From assembly GCA_016711295.1 (NCBI GenBank), contig JADJTE010000009.1, positions 124,001 through 188,000 on the forward strand: a DNA stretch of 64,000 nucleotides, given 5' to 3'. The stretch's first letter is position 1; each line of letters opens with the position of its first letter. Both the position numbers and the translations under genes were made by a program. This DNA comes from Sphingobacteriales bacterium. Lineage in GTDB: Bacteria > Bacteroidota > Bacteroidia > Chitinophagales > UBA2359. The notes beneath the pieces were generated by a model that made no database searches, was not told the DNA's origin, and saw only the letters and a program-made list of their open reading frames with translations. Positions 10,017 through 19,339 of this stretch are shown piece by piece.

Positions 10017-10237
10017 TTTTGAGTAAAAAAATAACGAGAGTATATTAATCGCGCCCTTGCTACAATTTATAACACCGACCATTAGGATATCACCCCTACG
10101 GGGTGCTGTCTTTATTTTCTATTAGGATGTCGCCCTGAAAGGGCTTAAAAAAAACGGTTATTGTCGGTTTTTCTATTTGCGGTTTCTAATTTTGAGTAAA
10201 AAAAATAACCTGAACATCTTGCTCGCGACCTTGCTAC
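10017..10237 (+). repeat. Diverged direct repeat pair (~47 bp)
   Basis: Segments 10017-10063 and 10191-10237 share TTTTGAGTAAAAAA, ATAAC, TCGCG and CCTTGCTAC in the same order. Between them lie the hairpin modules. Confidence 0.55.
10081..10144. repeat. Two REP-like hairpin modules
   Basis: Each module begins ATTAGGAT (10081 and 10121) and carries a hairpin: CACCCCTACGGGGTG (10091-10105) and GCCCTGAAAGGGC (10132-10144). The CCTACGG core of the first recurs at 46141-46201 and near 46260. Confidence 0.6.
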
Positions 10238-10437
10238 GAAGCAGCATTTAGCAAAATCTGTTATTGAAATTTAAAAATCAAACCACTAATAATGCCCGGA
10301 CCTCGTCGCCTATTCGATTAGAAGTAGCTGCGAAAAAACAATAGAAAACACCTTCGTTTTAAACCCACAGCCGCCCAAAACATCAAAGTTAGGTTAGCCG
10401 AATGGCAAAATATGGTTTAGGTATAATAAGTAAAATT

Positions 10438-10550
10438 GCAACTATTTAGGGTATAGGGTTTTGGGTATGGGGTAATGAGCAATACTTATCTAATAATGCC
10501 TAACATCGCTGCATATTTGATTAGTTCCCCCTACAAGGCTAAATAGTTAC
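10438..10550 (+). mobile_element. 113-bp GTAAC mobile repeat (MITE-like), copy A
   Basis: Non-coding element with ends GCAACTATTTAG and CTAAATAGTTAC. Near-identical to copies B-F. The left flank GTAAAATT and right flank GTAAAAATT look like an 8-bp target duplication with one extra A. It contains four G-runs (G3-N4-G3-N4-G3-N3-G4). Confidence 0.9.
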
Positions 10551-10755
10551 GTAAAAATTTAAGCGTTGTTAATGCTCTTGGCAGAGGTCTTTGTAGTGTA
10601 TTTATAGCCAAACTCACCTCCACACATGCCCCTTCATGGGATAGAACATCATCGATTTGATGGCGTTTAGGGCAAAAAGCAGATAGTTCTCGTTTTTATC
10701 ACTATTTAACAATGCGCAAAGGTACAATTTCGCGCTTAGATAACCTAAAAATACC

Positions 10756-10763
10756 TAACTTTG
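10756..10763 (+). promoter_or_regulatory. -7 element TAACTTTG for the membrane protein at 10799
   Basis: Consensus TAnnTTTG 35 bp before ATG 10799. It excludes the upstream in-frame start at 10712. Confidence 0.6.
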
Positions 10764-10798
10764 CCTCCCGATTTCTATACTCTAATTACCCATTGCTC

Positions 10799-11116
10799 AT
10801 GGAACGTTGGCTTGACGTAGCTTTTGCGTTCAGTTTCGCATCGCCTTTTTTGGTGATGGGTCTGTTATTACTGACCAATTCGGGCATGGTGCCAAGCGAA
10901 ATAGCTGCGTCTATTTTGTTTATCGCTATACCCATTTTGTGCCTTGTAGGCATGGTTATCGGCATATTATCGTTGCGCCGTCACAATCAATTGGGTGACG
11001 AATCGGGTATTGTGCGCCGCAAAGCCATTGCCGTATTGCTACAATCTATCTTTGTGCTTGGCTGCCTCGCCGTATTGATGAGTTTGATATTTAATGCCCT
11101 GAATAAGATGGGCTAA
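10799..11116 (+). CDS. Small integral membrane protein, function unknown
   Basis: 105 residues from ATG 10799 (MERWLDVAFAFSF), the first start downstream of the promoter element. Three hydrophobic segments: FASPFLVMGLLLLTN, a second covering SILFIAIPILCLVGMVIGIL, and AVLLQSIFVLGCLAVLMSLIF. Between helices two and three is a basic loop (LRRHNQLGDESGIVRRK), presumably cytoplasmic. The layout of short paired helices with an LRRH loop is common in uncharacterised Bacteroidota DUF4190-like proteins, but I cannot name a family with confidence. Its 3' end is followed at once by a G-free tandem repeat. Confidence 0.7.
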   Translation: MERWLDVAFAFSFASPFLVMGLLLLTNSGMVPSEIAASILFIAIPILCLVGMVIGILSLRRHNQLGDESGIVRRKAIAVLLQSIFVLGCLAVLMSLIFNALNKMG

Positions 11117-11121
11117 ACTCC

Positions 11122-11235
11122 CCACTACCCACTAACCATTAACCACTACTCACTAACCACTACTCACTAACCACTACTCACTAACCACTACTCACTAACC
11201 ACTAACCACTAAAAACTAAAAACTAACCACTACAT
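11122..11235 (+). repeat. G-free heptanucleotide tandem array
   Basis: About 16 units of a 7-bp motif approximating CTAMYCA. The core is four perfect copies of the 14-mer CCACTACTCACTAA. The plus strand has no G over the array. No spacers, so not a CRISPR. Confidence 0.9.
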
Positions 11236-11299
11236 AAGAAATAGCCTTTTGTTGCTAATTTCGGCTTGCTGAGCTTGTGCAGTGAGTAATGCACAAACG
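11232..11299 (+). pseudogene. Decayed duplicate of the PPIase signal-peptide start
   Basis: Aligns with 11343-11410, the real start of the SurA-like gene: AAGAAATAGC, TTGTTGCTA, GCTTG, GAGCTTGTGCAG and AATGCACAAAC correspond in order. The start codon is changed (ATA instead of ATG) and a stop interrupts it. It is a relic of a ~110-bp tandem duplication or of a neighbouring paralogue. Confidence 0.6.
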
Positions 11300-11344
11300 A
11301 GGACGAGAGCATTAACTAAATACCAAACCAAAACCCCAAAATAC

Positions 11345-13360
11345 ATGAGAAATAGCTTTGTATTGCTACTCTTAGCTTGTTGGGCTTGTGCAGCGACTAA
11401 CGCACAAACTACGCCTCCCAAGACCAGCCCTACTACCGACCCCGTTTTGTTTACGTATAGCGGTATCCCTGTCACCAAATCCGAGTTTATTCAGGTATAT
11501 GAAAAACTAAACGGACAAGATACTGCCTTATATAGCCCAAAATCGGTGGACGATTACTTGGAACTTTATACCAATTTTAAATTAAAGGTCAAAGAAGCCG
11601 AAAGTATGGGCTTAGATACCACACAATCGCTGACCAACCAATTGGCAGAATATCGCAAGCAATTAGCACAAAATTATTTGTACGACAAACAAATTACCGA
11701 CAAATTAGTAGCCGAAGCCTACGAACGCCTAAGCAAAGAAGTGCAAGTAAGCCATATCTTGATAGCGTGCAAAGAAGACGCAGCACCCGCCGACACCATC
11801 ATAGCCCACAAAAAGCCTTAGAAGCCTATCATCGCGCTAAGGCAGCCAGTGCCGATTTTGGCAGTATCGCCAAAGAAATGTCCGAAGACCCCTCTGCCAA
11901 AGAAAATAGAGGTGACTTGGGCTTTATCACCGCCCTACAAACCGTCTATCCATTCGAGACAGCCGCCTATAAAACGCCCAAAGGCACTGTATCGAAGCCG
12001 ATACGCACCAAATTTGGCTATCACATCGTCAAAACAGGTGAAATGCGCCCAGCACGCGGCAAAATCCAAGTCGCACATATATTTATACCCTCCAAAGCAA
12101 CCGATACGCCCGAACAGCAAAAAACTGCCGAACAGCGCATCAACGGTGTAGTAGCCGAACTAAGCGTACCCAATGCCGATTTTGGCGAAATAGCCAAACG
12201 CATATCCGAAGACCGCAGCTCGAGTGCCAACGGCGGTAAATTGGATTGGTTCGGAACAGGAAAAATGTTTCCCGAATTTGAAGAAGCCGCCTTTGCCCTC
12301 AAAAATAAAGGTGACGTATCTAAACCGCTACGCACGCCTATCGGTTGGCATATCATCAAATTGTTAGACAAAAAAGCCCATAGGCACTTTTGAAGAAGTA
12401 AAAGACGAAGTGCGCCGCCGCATCGAGAAAGATAGCCGCGCTCGCGTGTCGAAGATGACCTTTATCAATCGCCTCAAAAAAGATTACCAATTACAAGAAA
12501 AACCCGCCGCAAAAGTCGAATTTAAGCAATGGATTTCGTCGGACGTAATGCGCAATAAATGGAAAGCCGAAAAAGTAGGCAACCATAGTGCCGAAATGTT
12601 TAGCATAGTGACGACCGATGCCAAAAGACAAAAGCGATTTTATACCCAGAACGATTTTGCCAAATTTGTCGAAAGTGCCCAAAATAAAATCCGCGTGTCC
12701 GACTCTGCTACTGCCGTCGATAAATTGTATGAGATGTTTGTAGAACGCTCTTTGGTCGACCTCGAAGAGGGGCAATTAGATACCAAACACCCCGAATTTG
12801 CCAAACTGATGAGAGAATTTCGCGATGGCAATTTGCTCTACGAATTGATGGACAAAAAAGTATGGAAACGCGCTATCATAGATAGTATGGGATTGAAAAA
12901 ATTCTTTGCCGATAATTCGAGCAAATATCAATGGAATGAGCGTGCCGAAGCCGCCATTATCACGTGTAGCACCCAAGATATTGCCAAAAAATACGTGGCT
13001 ATCGCCGATACCGCCAACATTTATACCCTCGAAAAAAACCTGAAAAACGGCAAAGTACAAGATGCCAAAATAGAAGTGCGCACTTTCGAGCGCGGACAAA
13101 GCCCCAACTCGCCTACCTTAGATGCCATGACAACTTGGAAAAAAGGCGTGAGCGGACCCATCGCCGAAAAAGACGGCAAATTTTCGGTCGTAAAAATCAT
13201 ACAAGTAATGCCCGCCGCACCTAAGAAATTAGAAGAAGCACGAGGCTTTGTGATAGCGGATTTTCAAGGTTTGCTCGAAAAAAATTGGCTCACCGAACTG
13301 CGTGCCAAATATCCCGTCAAAATAGACCAAGCCGTGCTCAAAAGCATTTATAGAAAATAA
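11345..13360 (+). CDS. SurA-like periplasmic peptidylprolyl isomerase with two PpiC domains, frameshifted
   Basis: Start ATG 11345 gives a signal peptide (MRNSFVLLLLACWACAATNAQ). A SurA-like helical region follows, then two parvulin (PpiC/rotamase) domains: VQVSHILI...GDLGFIT...FGYHIVKTG and IQVAHIFI...GGKLDWFGTGKMFPEFE...GWHIIKLLD. A long helical C-terminal part (~320 residues) completes the protein, about 670 residues in all. Two indels break the frame, an A lost in the A-run at 11811-11815 and an A gained at 12368-12373. Such proteins chaperone outer-membrane proteins in the periplasm. A strong terminator follows at 13381. The duplicated 5' relic lies upstream. Confidence 0.88.
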
Positions 13361-13380
13361 TCATCAGTAGCATAAAGCCA

Positions 13381-13417
13381 ACGGCAGCCAAAGGCATACT
13401 TTCGGCTGCCGTTTTTT
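13381..13417 (+). terminator. Rho-independent terminator of the SurA-like gene
   Basis: Stem ACGGCAGCC / GGCTGCCGT followed by a run of six T. Confidence 0.9.
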
Positions 13418-13438
13418 GTTGGTTTAGCCGTTAATACG

Positions 13439-13446
13439 TACCTTTG
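13439..13446 (+). promoter_or_regulatory. -7 element TACCTTTG for the L,D-transpeptidase gene
   Basis: Consensus TAnnTTTG 12 bp before ATG 13459. A TTG start at 13444 would overlap it and is rejected. Confidence 0.65.
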
Positions 13447-13458
13447 CCCATTCTGTAT

Positions 13459-14236
13459 ATGCCTATGCCCTTGTTTTGCTCTATTAGAACTTGCATTTCG
13501 CGCCTCATTTGCCTATTCACCCTGTGTTATTTGCCCGCGTTGGCATTATGGGCACCACCCAGCAGCAGCCGAGCGCAATCGGCAATTATGGCTGTTGATG
13601 CTCGCTTGCGCAATTTGTTTGCCGAGAGAGGATTGGCTTATCCGCCTCAACACTTGTTTTTTCGCATTTTTAAGAGTGAAAGCGTATTAGAGGTATGGGC
13701 TGCCGACCAAGCCGCACAAGCTATGACCCTTGTGAAGACATATCCCGTTTGTGCTATGTCGGGCGAATTGGGACCTAAGCGCAAACAAGGCGATTTTCAA
13801 GTACCCGAAGGCTTTTATTATATCGACCACTACAACCCATATAGTACCTACTATCTATCGCTACGCATCAATTATCCCAATGCCTCCGACCGTGCCCTAA
13901 GCCGCCACTCGCACTTAGGCGGCGACATATATATACACGGCGACTGTGTGTCAGAAGGCTGTATGGCAATGACTGACGGCAATATCAAAGAGCTATACTC
14001 CTTAGCCACGCAAGCCCAGGCACGCGGGCAGTCTCGCATACCCGTACATATTTTTCCGGCGCGATTGTCCGAGTTTAAACTAAATATACTGCGTCGTCTA
14101 TATGCCGAAGAACCCGAAATGGTGCGTTTTTGGGCCCAATTTACAAGCGGGATATACTCATTTTCAGCAATCTGCCCAAGTACCGAGCATCAATATAGGT
14201 GCGGCAGGACAATACGAATTGAACAAACAAAGATAG
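13459..14236 (+). CDS. L,D-transpeptidase (YkuD/YafK-like), frameshifted near its end
   Basis: Exported cell-wall enzyme with an N-terminal signal segment of about 35 residues. The YkuD catalytic signature is visible as HLGGDIYIHGDC followed by VSEGCMAM, with catalytic Cys in SEGC and His in YIHG. PEGFYYIDHYNPYSTYYLS matches YafK-like murein transpeptidases that form 3-3 cross-links or attach proteins to peptidoglycan. One T missing from TTT near 14137-14140 shifts the frame. After correction the protein ends at the TAG of 14234-14236 (AAGQYELNKQR). In the raw sequence the gene reads on into the downstream T9SS gene, a false fusion. Confidence 0.87.
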
Positions 14237-14318
14237 TGATTTTCATAACATACAATAAAATCATTTTATGTATTCCAAAAATAATCGCATCAAATAAGAT
14301 GGCTGCCGATAAAATAGG

Positions 14319-14326
14319 TATCTTTG
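14319..14326 (+). promoter_or_regulatory. -7 element TATCTTTG for the T9SS protein at 14410
   Basis: Consensus TAnnTTTG about 84 bp before the start. It supports separate transcription from the L,D-transpeptidase gene. Confidence 0.55.
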
Positions 14327-14409
14327 CCCCTCAATTAACCCTGCCTAAACCCGCATCTTGGGTATATGTAGGCGGGGTTGTCCTTTATTTAAAAAAGCGC
14401 ATTCGGAAC

Positions 14410-16014
14410 ATGAAAACACTATTATCGCTGTGGCTATGTGTCATCTGCCTTAGCCTATCGGCACAACCTGCTATCAATTGGCAAGTATTGTATGGACAAA
14501 TAGCGGTTGATGATGTCTTTAACGATGTAGTAGTCAATAACGATGGTAGTTATCTGGTAGTAGGCGAACAATCAGGTTTACTGACCCTTTACGACTATAA
14601 TCTATTAGCAGTTAAAATATCGGCAAGCGGCGATACTTTATGGAGTGTTATCGTCGGCGATAGCATTGCCGACAAAGCCCTGTCCGTAGTAGCCTCGCCC
14701 GACGGCGGCTATGTCATTGCGGGTACAACTACGTCGCTTTCGGGTATGTTTGCCACTAATCACGGTTTGGTCGATGCTTGGGTGCTCAAACTCGACGCAG
14801 CAGGCGCATTGGTGTGGTCGCATACCTATGGCGGGTCGGGTGCAGACGAGGTATTTTCGCTTACTACCGACCAAAATGGCAATTATTACGTAGCCGGCTA
14901 TACCGAATCGACAGACTTTGGTCTTGCCTCGCTCGGATTTTCGGACGCTTGGGTACTCAAAATCAACGAATCGGGCGAATTACTATGGCAACGCACCTAT
15001 GGCGGTACAGCATTTGAGCAATTTAGAGCAATTGCCTACAATGCCTCTGCACAACAGCTTATTGCAGTAGGTAGCGGTTCGTCGAGCGATTATGACCTAA
15101 GCAACGACCCACCGATGGGCGGGCGCGATATGTGGGTTGCCAAAATTGACCCGCTTACGGGCGTATTAGTATCAAGCCGCACCTACGGCGGAAGCACTAA
15201 CGACCTCGCCACATCATTGGCTGTTACGCCCGACGGCGGCGTAATAGTGCTGGGCGATACCTTGTCGGAAGACGGCGATATTACGCAAAATGCAGGGTTA
15301 GACGATTGGTGGGTGTTCAAAACTGATTTTATGGGCAATATGGTTTGGCAAAAAACCATCGGACAAGCTGCTAATGATTTGTCGCGCCGCATCGCCTTAG
15401 CCTCCGACGGGCATGTGTTTTTGTTGGGTTATACTTTCGACCCCGATATATTTATTCCTAATTATTTTTTTGATATTCGCGTTGTTAAATTGCGCCAAAG
15501 TGATGGCGAAACCGTATGGCAACAACGCTACGGCGGCTCGCAATATGATTTGGGCAATGGGATTGCCATTGCCAACGACGGCATAGTCATAGTAGGCGCT
15601 ACCGACTCGTCGGACGGCGACGTAGGTAGCGGCTTGCATAATCCTGATAGCAATGGCGGTGGTTTGCGACATGGCTCACACAATGCTTGGTTCATTCACT
15701 TAGACGAGACAATTATCGGCATTGATACGCCCGACTCGCCAAAAGCGGCAAGTATCAGTGCCTACCCCAACCCTGCGGTGGATAGGTTATACCTCCATCT
15801 AAGTGCCGACCTACTGCCACACCTCGATATCCAATTCCCTGCTATCTGGTACGACGCAATAGGGCGCGAAGTAGCCCGACAAAATTTGCCCACACCCACT
15901 ACACAAGGAATTTTAGACCTAAGCATACCTGAGCAATTGCCATCGGGCAACTACCATTTGCTCCTGCCCATAACAACTACTACACAAAGATGGGTAAGAA
16001 TTGCCCGCCGTTAA
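14410..16014 (+). CDS. Secreted repeat protein with T9SS type A sorting domain
   Basis: 534 residues from ATG 14410. Signal peptide MKTLLSLWLCVICLSLSAQ. Then about seven ~55-residue repeats of the type DAWVLKLDAAGALVWSHTYG-GS-AD, predicted to form a beta-propeller. The C-terminal ~90 residues form a type A T9SS domain (SAYPNPAVDRLYLHL, DAIGREV, SGNYHLLL, WVRIARR), so the protein should cross the outer membrane through T9SS and be anchored or released. No catalytic motif is visible. Apparent continuity with the upstream L,D-transpeptidase is an artefact of a frameshift; this gene has its own promoter element. Confidence 0.88.
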   Translation: MKTLLSLWLCVICLSLSAQPAINWQVLYGQIAVDDVFNDVVVNNDGSYLVVGEQSGLLTLYDYNLLAVKISASGDTLWSVIVGDSIADKALSVVASPDGGYVIAGTTTSLSGMFATNHGLVDAWVLKLDAAGALVWSHTYGGSGADEVFSLTTDQNGNYYVAGYTESTDFGLASLGFSDAWVLKINESGELLWQRTYGGTAFEQFRAIAYNASAQQLIAVGSGSSSDYDLSNDPPMGGRDMWVAKIDPLTGVLVSSRTYGGSTNDLATSLAVTPDGGVIVLGDTLSEDGDITQNAGLDDWWVFKTDFMGNMVWQKTIGQAANDLSRRIALASDGHVFLLGYTFDPDIFIPNYFFDIRVVKLRQSDGETVWQQRYGGSQYDLGNGIAIANDGIVIVGATDSSDGDVGSGLHNPDSNGGGLRHGSHNAWFIHLDETIIGIDTPDSPKAASISAYPNPAVDRLYLHLSADLLPHLDIQFPAIWYDAIGREVARQNLPTPTTQGILDLSIPEQLPSGNYHLLLPITTTTQRWVRIARR

Positions 16015-16055
16015 GCAATCCGTGTTCATCTATCCAAAAAATTGTGTCTTCTACC

Positions 16056-16628
16056 ATGCACCTAATAGCCCTACATATAGAAGCCCTTATATTTTCTGCT
16101 CAACAAGCCCTTAGCGTCGAAGAAATAGCCATTTGTTTGGAAAAAACGCTCGAAATACCGATGCAACACCGCCAAATCGAAGCTTATATCGAAACGCTGA
16201 TAGAGAAATACCGACAAGAGCAATACGCTTTTGAATTGGTAGCTTTGGGCAACGGCTACCGTTTTTTGACCAAACAAGCCTACCATGCTACTATTGCCAA
16301 TCTGCTGAACCAAAAAGCCAAACGCCGCTTATCGACCGCCGCCTTAGAAACCTTAGCCATCATTGCTTATAAACAACCCATCACCAAAAGCGATATCGAG
16401 CATATTCGCGGCGTAAATTGTGATTATAGCATTCAAAAATTGTTGGAAAAAGAACTCATCGAAATCAGCGGACGCAGCGAATTACCTGGTCGTCCTTTGC
16501 TGTATAGCACAACGCAATTGTTTATGGATTATTTTGGCATTAATCAATTGTCCGAACTACCCAAGCTAAAAGAAATACAGCCCGACGACAATAACCAAAT
16601 AGGCAGCCAAGAGGAAATATTGAACTAA
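16056..16628 (+). CDS. scpB: Segregation and condensation protein B
   Basis: 190 residues. Two winged-helix domains are recognisable: IEALIFSAQQALSVEEIA at the N-terminus, then the strongly conserved RRLSTAALETLAIIAYKQPITKSDIEHIRG core and GRSELPGRPLLYSTT. ScpB dimerises and binds ScpA-SMC, the bacterial condensin that organises the chromosome. ATG 16056 (MHLIALHIEAL) is preferred over an in-frame start 22 codons upstream inside the previous gene. scpA is not in the window, so the pair is unlinked. A small broken gene follows. Confidence 0.93.
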   Translation: MHLIALHIEALIFSAQQALSVEEIAICLEKTLEIPMQHRQIEAYIETLIEKYRQEQYAFELVALGNGYRFLTKQAYHATIANLLNQKAKRRLSTAALETLAIIAYKQPITKSDIEHIRGVNCDYSIQKLLEKELIEISGRSELPGRPLLYSTTQLFMDYFGINQLSELPKLKEIQPDDNNQIGSQEEILN

Positions 16629-16662
16629 GGCAGCCGTACATTTTACCCAACCCACCCAAAAA

Positions 16663-16992
16663 ATGACCACCGAACAAATAGAACAAGCATTTGAAACCCT
16701 GACCCAAGGCTTAAAAAACGTATTGGGCAGGCAGCCGATTTGCAAGCCTTATTGTTTTTGATAGGCGTACAAGAATTGGGGCAACCTGGCCGTTCGTTCA
16801 GCAAAGAAGAAAAGCAAGACCTCATGCACATAGGCGTATGCCATTTGTTATGGGATGCAGGCTACTTTACCTATAAAGGACGCGACGACGAGGGCTATCT
16901 CACTACGAAGCCCAACAAGCCATGCCCTTAGACATCAACAACCCTGCCCTAAGGAAGAATTGCTCAAACGACACGCATTGCGCTATTCTTGA
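16663..16992 (+). CDS. Conserved hypothetical protein of Bacteroidota, three frameshifts
   Basis: Starts MTTEQIEQAFETLTQGLKN at 16663. Joining frames at about 16727, 16905 and 16955 gives one ~109-residue protein containing AADLQALLFLIGVQELGQ, FSKEEKQDLMHIGVCHLL, YKGRDDEGYPHYEAQQAM and LLKRHALRYS, ending TGA 16990-16992. The combination of LFLIGVQELG and KQDLMHIxVC is a small conserved Bacteroidota family of unknown function. Three breaks in 330 bp could mean a real pseudogene, but the intact codons on both sides of each break favour sequence error. Confidence 0.65.
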
Positions 16993-17063
16993 AATTGCCT
17001 AGGCAGATTGTTGCGACCCAAGCCCTATTTATTCACCACAGACCTATTTGCATAAACAATCGT

Positions 17064-17874
17064 ATGTTGCTCATCGCCTTAGCCCTTGCACTCGCGCCCA
17101 TAGCTGCTATTATTATTTATTTTTATCAGCGCGACAAATATGACCGCGAACCGACTGCTCTGCTCATTCGCGCCTTTGGATATGGCGTTTTGAGCGTAGT
17201 GCCCGCATTTTTGGGCAGTTGGTTTGGTACCGCATTGGGCTTTGAAATTTCGCCCAATATTTTTATCACCTTTGTCTATGCATTTTTTGTAGTTGCATTG
17301 TCCGAAGAACTTGCCAAATTTTTGTTCTTGCGTTTCGGATTATTTCCAAACAAAGATTTTAATGAGCCTTACGACGGCATACTCTATTCTGTCATGGTAA
17401 GCATGGGTCTTGCGGCTGCCAAAATATACTTTATGTATCCGAAGGCGGCATTTCCTTAGCATTGCTGCGTATGTGTTTACCGCTGTGCCCGCCCACGCCA
17501 CCTTTGCAACTATTATGGGATACTATACAGGTCTATCCAAATTTATGCCCCAACGCCGAACCGAATATCTACTAAAAGGTTTGGGCGGAGCCGTATTTAT
17601 GCACGGGTTATACGATTTCTTTTTTATGCAAATGCTTTACGAAGGAATGGCATTTGGGGCTATTGGCAGTTTGATAGTGAGTATCATATATAGCAAAAAA
17701 GCAGTACAAATGCAAGTAGAAAACTCACCCTTTAATCCCAAAAACATACCGCCACCACCCAATGACCCGCCACCGCCTTATATCGCTGCTAATGAGGAGG
17801 TCATCAATACTTCTGCGTTGCGATACATAGAATCAATGATACCTTGTTTCTGCCGATTGCCCTCCTACCTATGA
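17064..17874 (+). CDS. PrsW-type intramembrane protease, frameshifted
   Basis: Polytopic membrane protein. PrsW motifs are present: SEELAK (the EExxK site), then after frame correction AAENILYVSEGG, PAHATFATIMGYY and HGLYDFFFM. These give the glutamates and histidines of the membrane-embedded active site. Breaks lie near 17422 (one base lost in GCC-AAA) and near 17470. The start ATG 17064 gives MLLIALALALAPIAAIIIYF as the first helix. The C-terminal tail is proline-rich (PPPPNDPPPPYI) and may itself be out of frame at its end, since an open frame continues to about 18017. In Bacillus PrsW cleaves an anti-sigma factor; the substrate here is unknown. Confidence 0.8.
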
Positions 17875-18047
17875 TTGCACCGCCGCAATACCTTAGTTCC
17901 TCCTCTCTCACCACCCTACCGCTTACCCGCCTCGAGGAGAATCCGATTGACCAACCTCGTCACCAGATTTGCCCGCTAAGCCCACACCACAGCAGCCCAA
18001 TAACCCGCCCGCTATAATAATTTTCATCGCACCCGTTTTAACTTCTT

Positions 18048-19142
18048 ATGTCCCTTACCGACGAACAACGCACCACTGCCATTTGTCGCGAAATAAACGC
18101 CATTTCGCAAACCTACAAAGCACAACGCCCTTGGCTCCGATACCAAAACGCCCTTGGCTTGGGTATTTTTTCCATCAGCATTGCTGCTATTGTGTGGGCT
18201 ATGTATGGCTATTGCATAGGTACGTGGTCGGCTTGGGTAGCTATGCTTTGGGTAGCATTTTGGACATCTATTCTGCACGAATTAGAACACGACCTCATTC
18301 ATCAACTCTATTTCAAAGACCGACCTTTTTGGCACAACCTCATGCTGGCAGGCGTATGGCTGTTTCGCCCGCTGACGCTTAACCCTTGGATGCGCCGTTA
18401 TATTCATTACCACCACCACAAATATTCGGGTACAGCCAGCGACATCGAAGAGCGCAGTTTGAACAATGGCATGGCTTGGAGCTTTTTGCGCCTCCTTACT
18501 ACTGCCGACCTGCTTTTAGCGGGTGCGCTGCGCAGCCGCAAGATGCGTACAGAGGTGCGCCAACTCTACCAACAAGGCTGTTATACAACTGCCGAAGTGC
18601 GCAATTTGCGCCGCATTACGCTTTATGGCTTCTTGCCATTGGGTATTCCGCTCCATTTTGTTTGGTATAGTTTTCTGCTCTACTATACCTTTGTTGGTTT
18701 TGGCGTTTTGGGGCAATTATGGGGCGGAGCATCGCTGTCGGTAGCTTGGGCAAGTGCCTTAGCGAGTATGCCTTTGGGTTGGCAACACTATACAGCAGCC
18801 ATTACGCCGTTGGTCGTATTATTGATAGCTCCCAATATGTGGCGGCAATTTTGCCTTCATTTTATTACCTCTAATATGCACTACTACGGCGATGTGGAGC
18901 GCGGCAATATCGTACAACAAACCCAAGTGCTGAATGCTTGGTGGTTAGCTCCCCTGCAATTGTTCTGTTTCAATTTTGGCAGCACCCATACCATACATCA
19001 TTTTGTAGTAAACGACCCCTTCTACCTACGGCAATTGATAGCCGCTCCTGCTCATAAAGTATTACAACGCTATGGCATTCGGTTCAACGACATAGGTACG
19101 TTTTTTCGCGCCAACCGCTATATGGGCAGCAAACCTGCCTAA
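18048..19142 (+). CDS. Fatty acid desaturase family protein
   Basis: 364 residues, membrane-bound di-iron oxygenase. Three histidine boxes are visible: HELEHD (~77-82), HYHHHK (~124-129) and HTIHHF near residue 320. Four or more hydrophobic helices separate them, including LGIFSISIAAIVWAMYGYC. The spacing fits the membrane desaturase/hydroxylase superfamily that inserts double bonds or hydroxyls into acyl chains or carotenoids; the substrate cannot be told. The frame is intact. It is preceded by ~170 bp that may hold the out-of-frame tail of the PrsW gene. Confidence 0.85.
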   Translation: MSLTDEQRTTAICREINAISQTYKAQRPWLRYQNALGLGIFSISIAAIVWAMYGYCIGTWSAWVAMLWVAFWTSILHELEHDLIHQLYFKDRPFWHNLMLAGVWLFRPLTLNPWMRRYIHYHHHKYSGTASDIEERSLNNGMAWSFLRLLTTADLLLAGALRSRKMRTEVRQLYQQGCYTTAEVRNLRRITLYGFLPLGIPLHFVWYSFLLYYTFVGFGVLGQLWGGASLSVAWASALASMPLGWQHYTAAITPLVVLLIAPNMWRQFCLHFITSNMHYYGDVERGNIVQQTQVLNAWWLAPLQLFCFNFGSTHTIHHFVVNDPFYLRQLIAAPAHKVLQRYGIRFNDIGTFFRANRYMGSKPA

Positions 19143-19313
19143 GATGGATATAACAGGAATAAAAGTCTCATTGTCGAGCTATACCGCCTATACTTGTTAG
19201 GTATAGGCAAATTTTTGATAGCAGGTGTTTGGACGCGATAATCACAGTTTAGCGAGGGTAAAAAAAATCCTTAATAATGTTGTGCTAATCGGTATTTTTT
19301 TGTAAATAAGCCT

Positions 19314-19321
19314 TACCTTTG
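19314..19321 (+). promoter_or_regulatory. -7 element TACCTTTG for the nucleotidyltransferase operon
   Basis: Consensus TAnnTTTG 18 bp before GTG 19340. It overlaps and so rejects a TTG start at 19319. The following four genes are closely spaced and may be cotranscribed. Confidence 0.65.
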
Positions 19322-19339
19322 CCGTCAAATCTTTTTTAC

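Larger units (their letters stand above)
9893..10755. other. Repeat-rich intergenic region, no gene seen
   Basis: About 860 bp without a convincing reading frame in either strand. It holds a decayed half copy of the mobile repeat (9945-10004), a diverged direct repeat (10017-10063 and 10191-10237), two hairpin modules (10081-10144) and a full mobile repeat copy (10438-10550). The remainder, including 10551-10755, shows nothing recognisable. Confidence 0.7.

Noticed and set aside
11122..11235. Tandem array as a CRISPR
   Set aside because: Units are 7-14 bp and contiguous without spacers, and no cas genes are near.
14345..14395. Terminator or attenuator in the leader of the T9SS gene at 14410
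   Set aside because: Only a weak AACCCGC/GCGGGGTT pairing with no T-run.
13444..16014. Single 856-residue protein with L,D-transpeptidase and beta-propeller
   Set aside because: Frame correction restores the transpeptidase stop, and the second half has its own promoter element and signal peptide.
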